A stretch of DNA of 64,000 nucleotides from Paracidovorax cattleyae. GTDB taxonomy: Bacteria; Pseudomonadota; Gammaproteobacteria; Burkholderiales; Burkholderiaceae_C. The DNA is taken from the NCBI RefSeq assembly GCF_900104515.1, contig NZ_FNJL01000016.1, positions 50,633 through 114,632 of the forward strand. The letters are read 5' to 3'. Under the pieces are notes generated by a model that worked only from the letters and a program-made list of their open reading frames with translations, did no database searches and was not told the origin of the DNA. How positions within the stretch are numbered: the stretch's first letter is position 1; each line of letters starts with the position of its first letter. Of the stretch, positions 8,375 through 18,129 are shown piece by piece. The position numbers were made by a program, and so were the translations under genes.

Positions 8375-9115
8375 ATGGACCACATCATCTACACCTCCAT
8401 GACGGGCGCCAGTGCCGCCGCGCAACGGCAGGCGGTGCTGGCCAACAACCTCGCGAACGCCTCCACCAACGGCTTCCGCGCGGAGATGTCCACCTTCCGC
8501 TCGGTGCCCGTGCAGGGCGACGGCTCCAAGACCCGCGTGTTCGCGCTGGAGGCCACCTCCGGCCATGTGGAAACGCCCGGCCCCGTGCAGCGCACCGGCC
8601 GCAACCTGGATGCGATGGCGGTGGGCAACGCATGGTTCGCGGTGCAGGGATTGGACGGTACCGAGGCCTACACCCGCAACGGCAGCTTCGAAGTGAACGC
8701 GGAGGGCCAGCTGCGCACCTCCAACGGGCTTACCGTGCTGTCGGACGGCGGCGGCCCGATCGATGTGCCGCCCGGCGCCGACGTGACCCTGGGCTCGGAC
8801 GGCACCCTGACCGCGCGCGTCGCGGGCCAGCAGGCCACGCCGATCGGAAGGCTGAAGCTCGCCACTCCGACGCCGGAAGACCCGCTCAAGCGGGGCGACG
8901 ACGCCCTTTTCCGCCCTGCATCGGGCGACCCGATGCCCAATGACCCGAACGCGCGGCTTCTGTCCGGCGCTCTGGAAGGCTCCAACGTGAACGCCGTGGA
9001 AAGCATGGTCGGCATGATCGCCGCCTCCCGGCAGTTCGAGGCCCAGATGCGGTTGCTGCAGACGGCCGAGGCCAACGACAAGACGGCTGCCCAGCTGCTC
9101 AACCTGAACGGCTGA
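8375..9115 (+). CDS. flgF: Flagellar proximal rod protein FlgF
   Basis: The 246-residue product starts [21 protein letters not shown] and carries the rod signature [18 protein letters not shown] mid-domain [21 protein letters not shown] segment follows, and the C-terminal motif is [21 protein letters not shown]. These features and the position between flgE and flgG identify FlgF rather than FlgG. Confidence 0.95.
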   Translation: MDHIIYTSMTGASAAAQRQAVLANNLANASTNGFRAEMSTFRSVPVQGDGSKTRVFALEATSGHVETPGPVQRTGRNLDAMAVGNAWFAVQGLDGTEAYTRNGSFEVNAEGQLRTSNGLTVLSDGGGPIDVPPGADVTLGSDGTLTARVAGQQATPIGRLKLATPTPEDPLKRGDDALFRPASGDPMPNDPNARLLSGALEGSNVNAVESMVGMIAASRQFEAQMRLLQTAEANDKTAAQLLNLNG

Positions 9116-9179
9116 AGCCCGCGCCGACGCCACCCCGCACGCCAAGCCAAGACAAGCACGCATTCCCCGAGGAACCGCC

Positions 9180-9962
9180 ATGATCAACTCGCTCTGGATC
9201 GCCAAGACCGGCATGTCCGCCCAGCAAACGCAGCTGGACGTGATCTCCCACAACCTCGCCAACGTCTCCACCACCGGCTACAAGCGCAACAACGCGGTGT
9301 TCGAGGACCTGATCTACCAGAACCTGCGCCAGGTGGGCGCGCAGACCACCGAGCAGAACCAGCTGCCGACCGGCCTGCACCTGGGCCTGGGTGTGCGCAC
9401 GGTGGCCACCAGCCGCAACTTCACGCAGGGCAGCCTGGCGCAGTCCAACAACAACCTGGACGTGGCCATCAACGGCAACGGCTTTTTCCAGGTGACGATG
9501 CCGGACGGCACCACGGGCTACACGCGCGACGGGTCGTTCCAGCTCGACTCCCAGGGGCGCCTGGTCACGTCCAGCGGCCTGCCCGTGGCCAACGGCATCA
9601 CCGTGCCGGCCAACGCCACGGGCATCAGCATCAGCACGGACGGCATCGTCTCGGCCACCGTGCCGGGCACGACCGCACCGCAGCAGATCGGCACCCTGGG
9701 CATGGCGAGCTTCATCAACTCGGCCGGCCTGGAGCCGATCGGGCAGAACCTGTTCAAGGAATCCGCAGCCTCGGGCCAGCCCCAGCAGGGCACGCCCGGC
9801 ACCAACGGCCTGGGCATCATCCGCCAGGGCTTCCTCGAAACATCCAACGTGAACGTGGTGGAAGAGCTGGTGTCCATGATCCAGACCCAGCGCGCCTACG
9901 AAATGAATTCCAAGGCCATCCAGACATCCGACCAGATGCTGGCCAAGCTCGCGCAGCTGTGA
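9180..9962 (+). CDS. flgG: Flagellar distal rod protein FlgG
   Basis: The 260-residue product is of standard FlgG length. It begins [20 protein letters not shown], with [20 protein letters not shown] as the rod signature. It ends [20 protein letters not shown] and [12 protein letters not shown]. It lies 64 bases after flgF, and its stop overlaps the flgH start. FlgG forms the distal rod that crosses the peptidoglycan and outer membrane rings. Confidence 0.96.
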   Translation: MINSLWIAKTGMSAQQTQLDVISHNLANVSTTGYKRNNAVFEDLIYQNLRQVGAQTTEQNQLPTGLHLGLGVRTVATSRNFTQGSLAQSNNNLDVAINGNGFFQVTMPDGTTGYTRDGSFQLDSQGRLVTSSGLPVANGITVPANATGISISTDGIVSATVPGTTAPQQIGTLGMASFINSAGLEPIGQNLFKESAASGQPQQGTPGTNGLGIIRQGFLETSNVNVVEELVSMIQTQRAYEMNSKAIQTSDQMLAKLAQL

Positions 9963-10717
9963 TGCGCGCCCTCCCCTTCCTGACGACCGCCGGGACACCG
10001 ACCATGCCGCACACCGCTTCCTCCTCCTTCCTGCACGCCGCGCCGCTGCGCCTTGCCGCCGTAGCCGCCCTGCTGGCCGCCACGGGCTGCGCGTCCGTCA
10101 ACCCGCCGCCGCCGATCGACATGCCGCCCACCCAGGCGCCGATCGCCGTGCAGGCGGTTCCCCGCGCGACCGGGCCGGCCACCGGCAGCCTCTTCCATAC
10201 AGCCAGCTACCGGCCGGCGTTCGAGGACCGCCGCGCGCGGCTCGTGGGCGATATCGTCACCATCCAGATCGTGGAGACGATCTCCGCATCGCAGAAATCC
10301 AGCTCCAAGGTGGACCGCACGGCCGCCAACACGGCCGGCGTGACCGCGTTCCCCTTCATCGGCGCGAGCGACATCGGCAAGCTGAAGCTGGGCGGCAACA
10401 GCACCAACAACTTCGAGGGCAAGGGCGACCTGCAGAGCACCAACACCTTCACCGGCACCATCACCACCACGGTCGTGGACGTGCTGCCCAACGGCCACCT
10501 CGTGATCGCGGGCGAAAAGCAGATCGGCGTGGCCGAGAACGTGGACGTGCTGCGCTTCTCGGGCACCGTGGACCCGCGCTCGCTGCAGCCGGGCAGCGTG
10601 GTCAGCTCCACCCTGGTGGCGAATGCCCGCGTGCAGTCGCGCGGCAGAGGCTCTCCGGCCGAGGCGCAGGCCATGGGGTGGCTGGCGCGGGCGTTCAATT
10701 CGGTGGCGCCGTTCTGA
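9962..10717 (+). CDS. flgH: Flagellar L-ring lipoprotein FlgH
   Basis: The product of about 251 residues has a lipoprotein signal ending LLAATGC, with the lipidated Cys at about residue 43 of this start. FlgH hallmarks follow: DRRARLVGDIVTIQIVETISA, then FTGTITTTVVDVLPNGHLVIAGEKQI and FSGTVDPRSL. An ATG at 10004 would give a more usual signal peptide of 28 residues and may be the true start. FlgH forms the outer-membrane L-ring. It is normally followed by flgI, but here a toxin-antitoxin pair on the opposite strand intervenes. Confidence 0.93.
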   Translation: MRALPFLTTAGTPTMPHTASSSFLHAAPLRLAAVAALLAATGCASVNPPPPIDMPPTQAPIAVQAVPRATGPATGSLFHTASYRPAFEDRRARLVGDIVTIQIVETISASQKSSSKVDRTAANTAGVTAFPFIGASDIGKLKLGGNSTNNFEGKGDLQSTNTFTGTITTTVVDVLPNGHLVIAGEKQIGVAENVDVLRFSGTVDPRSLQPGSVVSSTLVANARVQSRGRGSPAEAQAMGWLARAFNSVAPF

Positions 10718-10757
10718 GATTCCGAGGTGCGTAGTCCGGCCGCGTGCAAAGGCCAGG

Positions 10758-12077
10758 CTACCGCACGAACCTCAGCATGTCTGCGATCACCACATGGCGT
10801 ATCGCACGCAGCAGGTGCAACTCGGCTGCCCGGGTTTCGGACGGGATCTGAACGATTGGCATGGCTCCATATTCTTCCGTCATGCGCTCGATCAGTCCGT
10901 CCGCGGCATCCGGCAATCGCGCGATCATCCTGGCGGTTTCCCGGACCGCCGTGCCTTTGCCGAGGCCCAGTTCCATCCCGGTGGCCACCAATTTTTCCTG
11001 CGTGACCTCGCAGAAATTCGCTGCGCCGGCCACCGGCATGGCCAGGGTTTCTTCGGGCCATACCCTCATGGACGGCTCGTCCGCCAAAGCCGGCGTGTGG
11101 TAGACCGCCGTGCAGAGCAGGTCGTAGAAGGGCGCCACGCGCATGCCTTCCGAATCGATGAGGAATGAGATGTTCTTCAGGTGGCAATCCGAGTTGCCGA
11201 CCAGGGTATTGAACAGGATCCAGCGGAATATCTCCAGTCTCGCCACGGCCTTGTTCAAGCACAGCCCGATAAGCCGCAGCAACGCGGGAAAGGTTGCGCT
11301 CGCGTACTTGTTGTGCCCGCTTTCGTTCAATGCCTGGCTGCCATCCACTGCATGCACACGCAGCGGTCGGCCGTCCGCTCCGCGGATGCGATCGAAGCGC
11401 TCGATGATGTACACGGGCTCGGGAACATAGAGACGCCATACCGAGGGCACCTTCACGCCCAGCATGGCCGCCAGACGCATCGTGAAGGTTTCGTTCACCA
11501 CTGAGCGTGGATACCCGACTGCCGTAGAGTCGGGCTTGAGGATGTGCGTAGAGGCGCTTCCCTTCAAAGGTTCGGCCAGCCCGCCCGTCGCGGGATCGAA
11601 GCAAACGACCATCTTGTGCTGCGCACCCGCCAGCGACATGCGCTTGGGGGCCTGCCGATGAAGGGAGGCCGCAGGCAGCTTGCGGATGCGCGCGGACAGA
11701 ACCTCATAGCGGAGTTCCTGCGTACCCTGCACCGCGTCTTCAGCACCGTGGGGTTGCAGCACCAGAGCCCCGGCCGACTCGGCCCCGAGCCGCTCGAGCA
11801 GCCCGAAGGCGTCCTCTGCCGGAACACCTTCTTCCCTGCCGATCATGGTGCGCAGCGTCTCTTCCGGCAGGAGATTGTCGAAGAACCACTGCACCGGCCG
11901 GACCGTTGCGCCATCCAGTAGCGGCTCCCGGCCCAGCGGCAAAAAGGGAGACAGCGGATAGGGCTGGGGACGGGACAGCCAACTGGCTGCGTACTGGAAG
12001 CCCCAGAGGTTGTTCTGGTCGGTCAGGTCGCCCATCCATTCGCCGTTGATGAGCACGGCCAAGGTGCGTTGGCTCAC
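10758..12077 (-). CDS. hipA: HipA-type serine/threonine kinase toxin
   Basis: The 439-residue product has the HipA layout: an N-terminal subdomain, then the kinase core. Visible motifs are SLAGAQHK (residues 148-155, the Ser region autophosphorylated in characterised HipA), HILKPD (178-183), ERFDR (226-230), GNSDCHLKN (294-302, with the candidate catalytic Asp297) and PFYDLL with the candidate metal-binding Asp319. The key residues appear intact. It overlaps the upstream antitoxin gene by 4 bases. The pair lies convergent to flgH, inside what is normally one flagellar operon, which suggests insertion. Confidence 0.88.
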   Translation of the reverse strand: MSQRTLAVLINGEWMGDLTDQNNLWGFQYAASWLSRPQPYPLSPFLPLGREPLLDGATVRPVQWFFDNLLPEETLRTMIGREEGVPAEDAFGLLERLGAESAGALVLQPHGAEDAVQGTQELRYEVLSARIRKLPAASLHRQAPKRMSLAGAQHKMVVCFDPATGGLAEPLKGSASTHILKPDSTAVGYPRSVVNETFTMRLAAMLGVKVPSVWRLYVPEPVYIIERFDRIRGADGRPLRVHAVDGSQALNESGHNKYASATFPALLRLIGLCLNKAVARLEIFRWILFNTLVGNSDCHLKNISFLIDSEGMRVAPFYDLLCTAVYHTPALADEPSMRVWPEETLAMPVAGAANFCEVTQEKLVATGMELGLGKGTAVRETARMIARLPDAADGLIERMTEEYGAMPIVQIPSETRAAELHLLRAIRHVVIADMLRFVR

Positions 12078-12427
12078 TTGCGTTCTACCCTGGCAGACCT
12101 TACCGGCCCAATGGCACCCGGAGACAGCTCATGACTCTCAAAAAGAGCGCGCTTCGCTTTCAGCAATGCCGCCTTCTCCTGATCCCTCATCAGCCGCTCA
12201 TGGACATCATCAGGCATCTCTAACGTGAACCTGACGCCTAATTCCTTCAAGACCTTCAGCGCGCGGCCCATCTGAACGGTTTCTTTCCCATGTTCCAGAT
12301 CGCGCATATAGACATGGCTCACTCCCGCACTGCCAGCCAAGTCGTCCTGGCGGACGCCATGGGCTTTGCGTGCGGCACGGATGACTTGGCCAATGTCGCC
12401 AACATTGTTGATCAAATAGTTCTTCAT
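12074..12427 (-). CDS. hipB: HipB-type antitoxin, XRE family
   Basis: The 117-residue product starts MKNYLINNVGDIGQVIRAAR. It has a Cro/C1-type helix-turn-helix at about residues 12-66 (KAHGVRQDDLAGSAGVSHVYMRDLEHGK). It should neutralise the adjacent HipA and repress the pair by binding its own promoter. The ATG at 12427 is chosen because GGAG sits about 7 bases upstream; a TTG start at 12535 would lengthen the protein but lacks a site. It is longer than E. coli HipB by a charged C-terminal tail. Confidence 0.85.
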   Translation of the reverse strand: MKNYLINNVGDIGQVIRAARKAHGVRQDDLAGSAGVSHVYMRDLEHGKETVQMGRALKVLKELGVRFTLEMPDDVHERLMRDQEKAALLKAKRALFESHELSPGAIGPVRSARVERK

Positions 12428-12679
12428 GGAGCACTCCAATAGAAGTGATTGCTTAGATTTTATCTGCGCTGAGCGCAATTCAAGCTTGGAATAGAAATGC
12501 TCGCTGCGATTTGCATCATTCAATTCAACAAGCAATAAAAAATAAATGATCGTTTAGATTTCACGAGAAAATCTCACACTGCAAGGTGTTCTGCCCGCCT
12601 GGCATCCAGCCAAGAAAGCGGGTGATCCGGCGCCTTTTCCCTCCATCCCCCGGGGCCCTCCGATCCCACAATCGGTGCC
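12428..12679. promoter_or_regulatory. hipB/flgI intergenic region with 15-bp direct repeats
   Basis: This gap separates divergent hipB and flgI and is AT-rich at 12428-12565, unlike the flanking flagellar DNA. It contains two 15-bp near-identical direct repeats: TGATTGCTTAGATTT at 12446-12460 and TGATCGTTTAGATTT at 12548-12562, with two mismatches. They flank the likely hipB promoter and could be HipB operators. The part nearest flgI returns to high GC. Confidence 0.5.
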
Positions 12680-13846
12680 ATGAAGTCTCCTGCCCCCCCC
12701 TCCTTCCTCGCACGCGTGCACCGGGCCGCCCTGCGGCTGGGGCTCGCGCACGGCCTCGCCGCGATCGCCCTGCTGGGGGCGGTGGCGCCCGCGCACGCGC
12801 TGCGCATCAAGGAAGTGGCGGCCGTGCAGGGGGTGCGCAGCAACCAGTTGACGGGCTACGGCCTGGTCGTGGGCCTGGACGGCACGGGCGACCAGACGAC
12901 GCAGATGCCCATCACCACACAGGCGCTGACCAACTACCTGCAGCAGATGGGCATCAGCCTGCCGCCCGGCACGGCAGCGCCGCAGCTCAAGAACGTGGCC
13001 ACGGTGATCGTGACGGCGCAGTTGCCGGCGTTCGCCCAGCCCGGGCAGTTCATCGACGTGAACGTGTCCTCCATGGGCAATGCCAAGTCGCTCAAGGGCG
13101 GCACGCTGATCGCCACGCCGCTGCGCGGCGCCGACGGTGAGATCTATGCGCTGGCACAGGGCAACCTGGTGGTCGGTGGCGCAGGCGCCGCAGCCGGTGG
13201 CAGCAAGGTGCAGATCAACCACCTGAGCGCGGGCCGCATTCCGGAGGGCGCGCAGGTGGAGCGGTCTGTGCCCACGCCGCTGCACGACGGGGACACCATC
13301 AACCTGGGCCTCAATGCCTCGGATTTCCAGACCGCGCGCAAGGTGGCGCAGGCCATCAACGACAAGCTCGGCAAGGGGGCGTCCATCGCCACCGCGCTGG
13401 ATGGACGCACGGTGCAGGTGCGCGCACCGCAGGATCCGGGCGGGCGGGTGAACTTCATCGCCGACCTGGAGGAACTGCCGGTGGCCGACGCCACGCCGTC
13501 CGCCAAGGTCGTCATCAACGCGCGCACCGGCTCGATCGTGCTCAACCAGGCCGTTACGCTGGGCCCCTGCGCGATCGCGCACGGCAACCTGTCGATCACG
13601 ATCAGTTCCACGCCGGTGATCAGCCAGCCCAACCCGCTGTCGCAGGGCCAGACCGTGGTCGCGCAGAAGAGCGACATCGCGATCAAGCAGGAGCCTGGCA
13701 ACATCATCCAGATGCCGCCGTCGCCGCAGCTCGCCGACGTGGTGCGCGCGCTCAACACGCTGGGCGCCACGCCGCAGGACCTGCTGGCCATCCTGCAGGC
13801 CATCAAGGCTGCGGGCGCGCTCAATGCCGAACTGGAGGTCATCTGA
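12680..13846 (+). CDS. flgI: Flagellar P-ring protein FlgI
   Basis: The 388-residue product has a signal peptide ending near APAHA (about residue 39). The FlgI core begins LRIKEVAAVQGVRSNQLTGY, followed by LVVGLDGTGDQTTQ and NVATVIVTAQLPAFAQPGQ. It ends DLLAILQAIKAAGALNAELEVI, as FlgI proteins do. FlgI forms the periplasmic ring around the rod. It begins the flgIJKL run, which is cut off from flgH by the hipBA pair and so probably needs its own promoter. Confidence 0.95.
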   Translation: MKSPAPPSFLARVHRAALRLGLAHGLAAIALLGAVAPAHALRIKEVAAVQGVRSNQLTGYGLVVGLDGTGDQTTQMPITTQALTNYLQQMGISLPPGTAAPQLKNVATVIVTAQLPAFAQPGQFIDVNVSSMGNAKSLKGGTLIATPLRGADGEIYALAQGNLVVGGAGAAAGGSKVQINHLSAGRIPEGAQVERSVPTPLHDGDTINLGLNASDFQTARKVAQAINDKLGKGASIATALDGRTVQVRAPQDPGGRVNFIADLEELPVADATPSAKVVINARTGSIVLNQAVTLGPCAIAHGNLSITISSTPVISQPNPLSQGQTVVAQKSDIAIKQEPGNIIQMPPSPQLADVVRALNTLGATPQDLLAILQAIKAAGALNAELEVI

Positions 13847-13888
13847 TGGCCGCCCCGTCCGCCACCGCCTGACCGCCGGGAGACCGCC

Positions 13889-14791
13889 ATGTCGCTCAGC
13901 CTGTCCTCCTCCGCCCCCGCCACGGCCTCGAATGCGCTGGCGGTGGATGCGCGCTCGCTGGATGCATTGAAGTTCCAGGCCGGGCAGAACGACCCGAAGG
14001 CCGCGAAGGAAGCGGCCAAGCAGTTCGAGTCGCTCTTCATGCGCGAGATGATCAAGAGCATGCGCGAAGCGACGATGAAGTCCGGCCTGATGGAAGGTGA
14101 GCAGGGCAACCTGGGCCAGGACATGCTGGACCAGCAGTTCTCGGTGCAGATGTCGGGCCTGCAGGGCGGGCTGTCGGAAGCCATCCAGCGCCAGCTCACG
14201 CGCCAGATCGGCGGCGGCCAGGAAGCCGCGCCCACGTTTTCCCCGCCGTCCACGCTGAGCCTGCAGCCACAGCAGTCCGCGCGCGCCGCCGCGGCGGCCA
14301 GCGCCTACGCACCGGCTCCCAAGGGCCGCGACGGCTTCGTGCAGCACCACCGCGACGCGGCCGAGCGCGTGTCGCAGGAAAGCGGCATCCCCGCGAGCTT
14401 CATGCTCGGCCAGGCCGGGCACGAGACCGGTTGGGGCCGCAGCGAGATCCGCAGCAAGGACGGCAGCAACTCCTTCAACCTGTTCGGCATCAAGGCCGGC
14501 AAGGGCTGGACGGGCAAGGTGGCGGAGGTGACCACCACCGAGTACATCGACGGCACGCCGCGCAAGGTGACGGCCAAGTTCCGCGCCTACGATTCCTACG
14601 AGGACTCCTTCAAGGACTACGCGCGCCTCATCAACGACAACCCGCGCTATGAAAAGGCCCGCAGCAAGACGCATTCGGCCGTGGCCTATGCGGCCGAGCT
14701 GCAGAAGGCGGGCTACGCCACGGACCCCGAATACGCGCACAAGCTGAGCCGGGCCATCCACAGCACGCTGCGGGTGGGGCCCTCGGCATGA
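13889..14791 (+). CDS. flgJ: Flagellar rod-binding protein and muramidase FlgJ
   Basis: The 300-residue product is bipartite. Residues about 30-110 are the rod-binding domain (KEAAKQFESLFMREMIKSMREA, then GQDMLDQQFSVQMS). Residues about 150-300 are a glucosaminidase domain with ESGIPASFMLGQAGHETGWG, which contains the expected catalytic Glu, and SFNLFGIKAGKGWTG. FlgJ caps the rod and opens peptidoglycan. It follows flgI by 42 bases. Confidence 0.95.
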   Translation: MSLSLSSSAPATASNALAVDARSLDALKFQAGQNDPKAAKEAAKQFESLFMREMIKSMREATMKSGLMEGEQGNLGQDMLDQQFSVQMSGLQGGLSEAIQRQLTRQIGGGQEAAPTFSPPSTLSLQPQQSARAAAAASAYAPAPKGRDGFVQHHRDAAERVSQESGIPASFMLGQAGHETGWGRSEIRSKDGSNSFNLFGIKAGKGWTGKVAEVTTTEYIDGTPRKVTAKFRAYDSYEDSFKDYARLINDNPRYEKARSKTHSAVAYAAELQKAGYATDPEYAHKLSRAIHSTLRVGPSA

Positions 14792-14807
14792 AGGCGGGTG
14801 AACGCAC

Positions 14808-16739
14808 ATGAGTCTGCTCAACGTCGGCGCGCGCGCCCTCCTCGCCAACCAGGTGGCCCTGCAGACCACCGGGCACAACATTGCCAACGTCAATACCGCG
14901 GGCTACTCGCGGCAGACGCTGTCGCTGCAGACCGTGCAGGGCCAATTCACCGGTGGCGGCTACATCGGCCAGGGTGTGGACGTGCAGACCATCCTGCGCA
15001 ACCAGAACGAATTGCTGACGCGGCAGGCCGCGGCGGCGGATTCCGCCCAGTCGGCCGACAAGACGCGCGCGGAGCGGCTGTCGCAACTGCAGGACGTGTT
15101 CAGCGGAGGCACCAGCGGGCTCGGCGCCGCGATCACCGACATGCTCAACTCCTTCAAGGACGTGGTGGCCTCGCCGACGGACATGACCGCGCGCACCGTC
15201 ACCACCACCCGCATGGACGAGACTGCCGCGCGCATGCGCTCGGCGGCCGAGCGCGTGAACGAGATCCAGTACACGGTGAAGGAGCAGCTCACGGGCGACG
15301 TGAACGCGATCAACAGCCTGGCCAAGCAGATGGCGAGCGTGAACGAGCAGATCGCGCGCGTGAAGGGCAACGGGCAGACGCCCAACGACCTGCTGGACCA
15401 GCGCGACCAGATCATCCGCCAGATCAACCAGTACGTGCAGACCACCCAGGTGGCCGCTGACGACGGCACGGTGGGGCTGTTCGTGGCCGGCAGCCAGCCG
15501 CTCGTGCTGGGCACCACGGCCACGCCGCTGGATGTGCAGGAGTCGAGCCAGTTCCCGGGCAGCGGCCAGTTGAAGGTGTACTTCAGCCCGCCCGGCACCA
15601 AGCCCATCGAACTGGACGACAGCATGCTCGCGGGGGGGGAACTCTCGGGGCTGCTGCGCTTCCACAACACCGACCTCGCCGAGGGCCGCAACCTGCTGGG
15701 CCGCATGGCGCAGGCCATCGGCATGACGATGAATGCCCAGCACAAGCTCGGCATCACACTGGACGGCCAGCCCGGCAAGGACCTGTTCTCGGTACCCACC
15801 AGCATGCCCGGCTATACCAGCGGCTCGGCGGCGGGGAATGTGTCGTTCTCCGATGCCACCCAGTTCGCCGCCTCGGACTACGAAGTGCGCTTCACCACGC
15901 CGCCCGCGGGCCAGGTGGTGCGCCTGTCCGACGGCAAAGCCACGGCCTTCACCGACCTCACGAACCTCGCGGGGCAGCAGATCGACGGGCTCAACTTCAA
16001 TATGACGGCCGCGGGCGCCGCCGGAGAGCGGGTGCTCTTCAAGCCCTTCAGCAGCACGGCGCTGAACATCCAGGCCAAGGTGCTGTCGCCGCGCGACCTC
16101 GCCGCCGCAAGCCCCGTCAACGCCTCCATGGGCACGACAAACAACGGCTCGCTGCAGCTGAGCTCCGTCCAGGCTGCCTCCAACCCCTACACGCTGCCAC
16201 CGACCCCGGGGGGCGTGACCCTGACGTTCGACGCGGGCCCGCCGTCCACCTACGGGGTGACGGGATCGACCTCGCCGGCCTCGGGCACCACCGGGCTCGC
16301 CTACACGCCCGGCCAGCCCATCACCATCGACGGCTGGCAGATCACGCTGAAGGGCACGCCGGGCACGGGCGACACGGTGAAGGTGGGCAACTCGCTCGAT
16401 CCGCAGTACGGCGATGCGTACAAGCGCAACGCGGGCAATGCCTCGGCGATGGACGCGCTGGCCGACGTGAAGATGTTCGACGACGCCACCCTGAGCGACG
16501 GCTATGCCGGCCTGATGGCCCAGGTGGGCACGCGCACGCAGAACGCCAAGTACGCCTCGGATGTCTCCGCCACCATTTCCACCAACCTCGAACGCGACCG
16601 CACCGCCGTCTCGGGCGTGAACCTGGACGAGGAAGCCGCCAAGCTGATCCAGTACCAGCAGGCGTACCAGGCCTCCGCCAAGGTGCTGCAGATCGCGCAG
16701 AACATTTTCGACAACCTGATCCAGACGATGGGCCGCTGA
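14808..16739 (+). CDS. flgK: Hook-filament junction protein FlgK (HAP1)
   Basis: The 643-residue product begins MSLLNVGARALLANQVALQT, followed by GHNIANVNTAGYSRQTLSLQ, the FlgK/rod signature. The C-terminus LDEEAAKLIQYQQAYQASAK is the conserved HAP1 ending. The central region is long and Thr/Gly-rich, as in other betaproteobacteria. It starts 16 bases after flgJ. Its export chaperone FlgN is encoded at 3458-3868. Confidence 0.95.
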   Translation: MSLLNVGARALLANQVALQTTGHNIANVNTAGYSRQTLSLQTVQGQFTGGGYIGQGVDVQTILRNQNELLTRQAAAADSAQSADKTRAERLSQLQDVFSGGTSGLGAAITDMLNSFKDVVASPTDMTARTVTTTRMDETAARMRSAAERVNEIQYTVKEQLTGDVNAINSLAKQMASVNEQIARVKGNGQTPNDLLDQRDQIIRQINQYVQTTQVAADDGTVGLFVAGSQPLVLGTTATPLDVQESSQFPGSGQLKVYFSPPGTKPIELDDSMLAGGELSGLLRFHNTDLAEGRNLLGRMAQAIGMTMNAQHKLGITLDGQPGKDLFSVPTSMPGYTSGSAAGNVSFSDATQFAASDYEVRFTTPPAGQVVRLSDGKATAFTDLTNLAGQQIDGLNFNMTAAGAAGERVLFKPFSSTALNIQAKVLSPRDLAAASPVNASMGTTNNGSLQLSSVQAASNPYTLPPTPGGVTLTFDAGPPSTYGVTGSTSPASGTTGLAYTPGQPITIDGWQITLKGTPGTGDTVKVGNSLDPQYGDAYKRNAGNASAMDALADVKMFDDATLSDGYAGLMAQVGTRTQNAKYASDVSATISTNLERDRTAVSGVNLDEEAAKLIQYQQAYQASAKVLQIAQNIFDNLIQTMGR

Positions 16740-16775
16740 CGCCGCCCGCGCCGCACCGGCCTTCCGGAGATCGCC

Positions 16776-18062
16776 ATGAGCACCTTCTACCGCACCGCCT
16801 CCGCCAACCAGTACGACAACGCGCTGCGCAACCTGTCGCAGCGCCAGACCGCGCTGTCCAACCTGCAGGAGAACCTGACCTCGGGCAAGCGCGTGGTGCG
16901 TGCCAGCGACGACCCGGTCGCCGCGGCCCAGGCGGAGCGCGCCATCACGCGCCTCTCGCGCGTGCAGAGCGAGCAGCGCGCGCTGGAGAATGCGCGCAAC
17001 ACCGTCACGCAGGCCGAATCCACGCTTGGGCAGGCGGTGGACATCGTGCAGGAACTGCGCCAGCTCATCGTGAACGCAGGCGGCGGATCGCTCAAGCCGG
17101 AAGACCGCAAGACCATGATGAACCAGGTGCAGGGCCTGCGCGAGCAGCTCTCCGACCTGGTCAACCGCAAGGACACGAACGGGCTGCCGCTGCTGGGCGC
17201 GCTGGGCAGCGCACTCTCTCCGTTCCTGGGCCCGCAGACCGGCACCCCCGACTACAGCTTCACCGGCCAGCCGGGCCAGGCCTCCGGCTCGGCCACCTCG
17301 CTGCCCCTGTCGCTGGACGGCGAGTCGGCCTTCATGTTCCAGCCCAAGCGCGACGGCGTCTATACGGCCTCGGTGAGCGACATCCCTTCGGGCCGCCTGC
17401 TGGTGACGGACGGCGTGAAGCCGGTGAATACGTCCCAGGTCACGGGCGACGACTACCAGATCGTTTTCAGCGGCGTGGGCCCCGGCGCGACGGCAGGCAC
17501 CACCACGGCCACCTACACCATCACCAACACGACCACGGGCGTGTCGTCCGCGCCGGTCACGGTGCCCGACTTCCCGTCCGACAAGCCCGTGTCGATCGCG
17601 GTGAGCGGCATTCCGGGCGTGAGCTTCAACATCACCGGCACGCCCACGAAGCAGTCCGACGGCACCTACAACTTCTCGCCGGCGAACGGCGATACCGTCA
17701 CGCTCAAGCCCAGCGCCAGCATCTTCAGCACCATCGACCAGGCGGTCCGCGACATCGGCAGCGCCGGCAACAGCAATGCGGCCGCGCAGGCCGTGGGCCA
17801 GGCGCTGAACAATATCGACATCGGCATGGAGCGCATCCACAACATGCGCGGCTATGCCGGAGAACTGCTCAACCGCGCCGACCGCATCACGGGCGACCAG
17901 GACAAGCGCTCGGTGCAGCTCGAGGCGGACCGCTCGCGTGCCGAGGATCTCGATATGATCAAGGGCATCTCCGATTTCCAGAACAACCAGACCGGCTACC
18001 AGGCAGCGCTGCAGTCCTATGCCCAGGTGCAGAAGCTGTCGCTGTTCAACTACATCGGCTAA
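16776..18062 (+). CDS. flgL: Hook-filament junction protein FlgL (HAP3)
   Basis: The 428-residue product starts MSTFYRTASANQYDNALRNL and continues with the flagellin-like helix LQENLTSGKRVVRASDDPVAA. The flagellin-type C-terminal helix includes DLDMIKGISDFQNNQTGYQA. The gene order flgK-flgL and the length support FlgL. The middle is enlarged relative to the enterobacterial protein. Confidence 0.94.
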   Translation: MSTFYRTASANQYDNALRNLSQRQTALSNLQENLTSGKRVVRASDDPVAAAQAERAITRLSRVQSEQRALENARNTVTQAESTLGQAVDIVQELRQLIVNAGGGSLKPEDRKTMMNQVQGLREQLSDLVNRKDTNGLPLLGALGSALSPFLGPQTGTPDYSFTGQPGQASGSATSLPLSLDGESAFMFQPKRDGVYTASVSDIPSGRLLVTDGVKPVNTSQVTGDDYQIVFSGVGPGATAGTTTATYTITNTTTGVSSAPVTVPDFPSDKPVSIAVSGIPGVSFNITGTPTKQSDGTYNFSPANGDTVTLKPSASIFSTIDQAVRDIGSAGNSNAAAQAVGQALNNIDIGMERIHNMRGYAGELLNRADRITGDQDKRSVQLEADRSRAEDLDMIKGISDFQNNQTGYQAALQSYAQVQKLSLFNYIG

Positions 18063-18129
18063 GCAGAAGCGAGACACGCGGGGCATCGGGCCCGGCCTCC
18101 TCCGCCGGCCCGCCCCCGCAAAGCCCAAC

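Noticed and set aside
12554..14893. 779-codon minus-strand frame over flgI and flgJ
   Set aside because: It is a shadow of two clear flagellar genes with no motif of its own.
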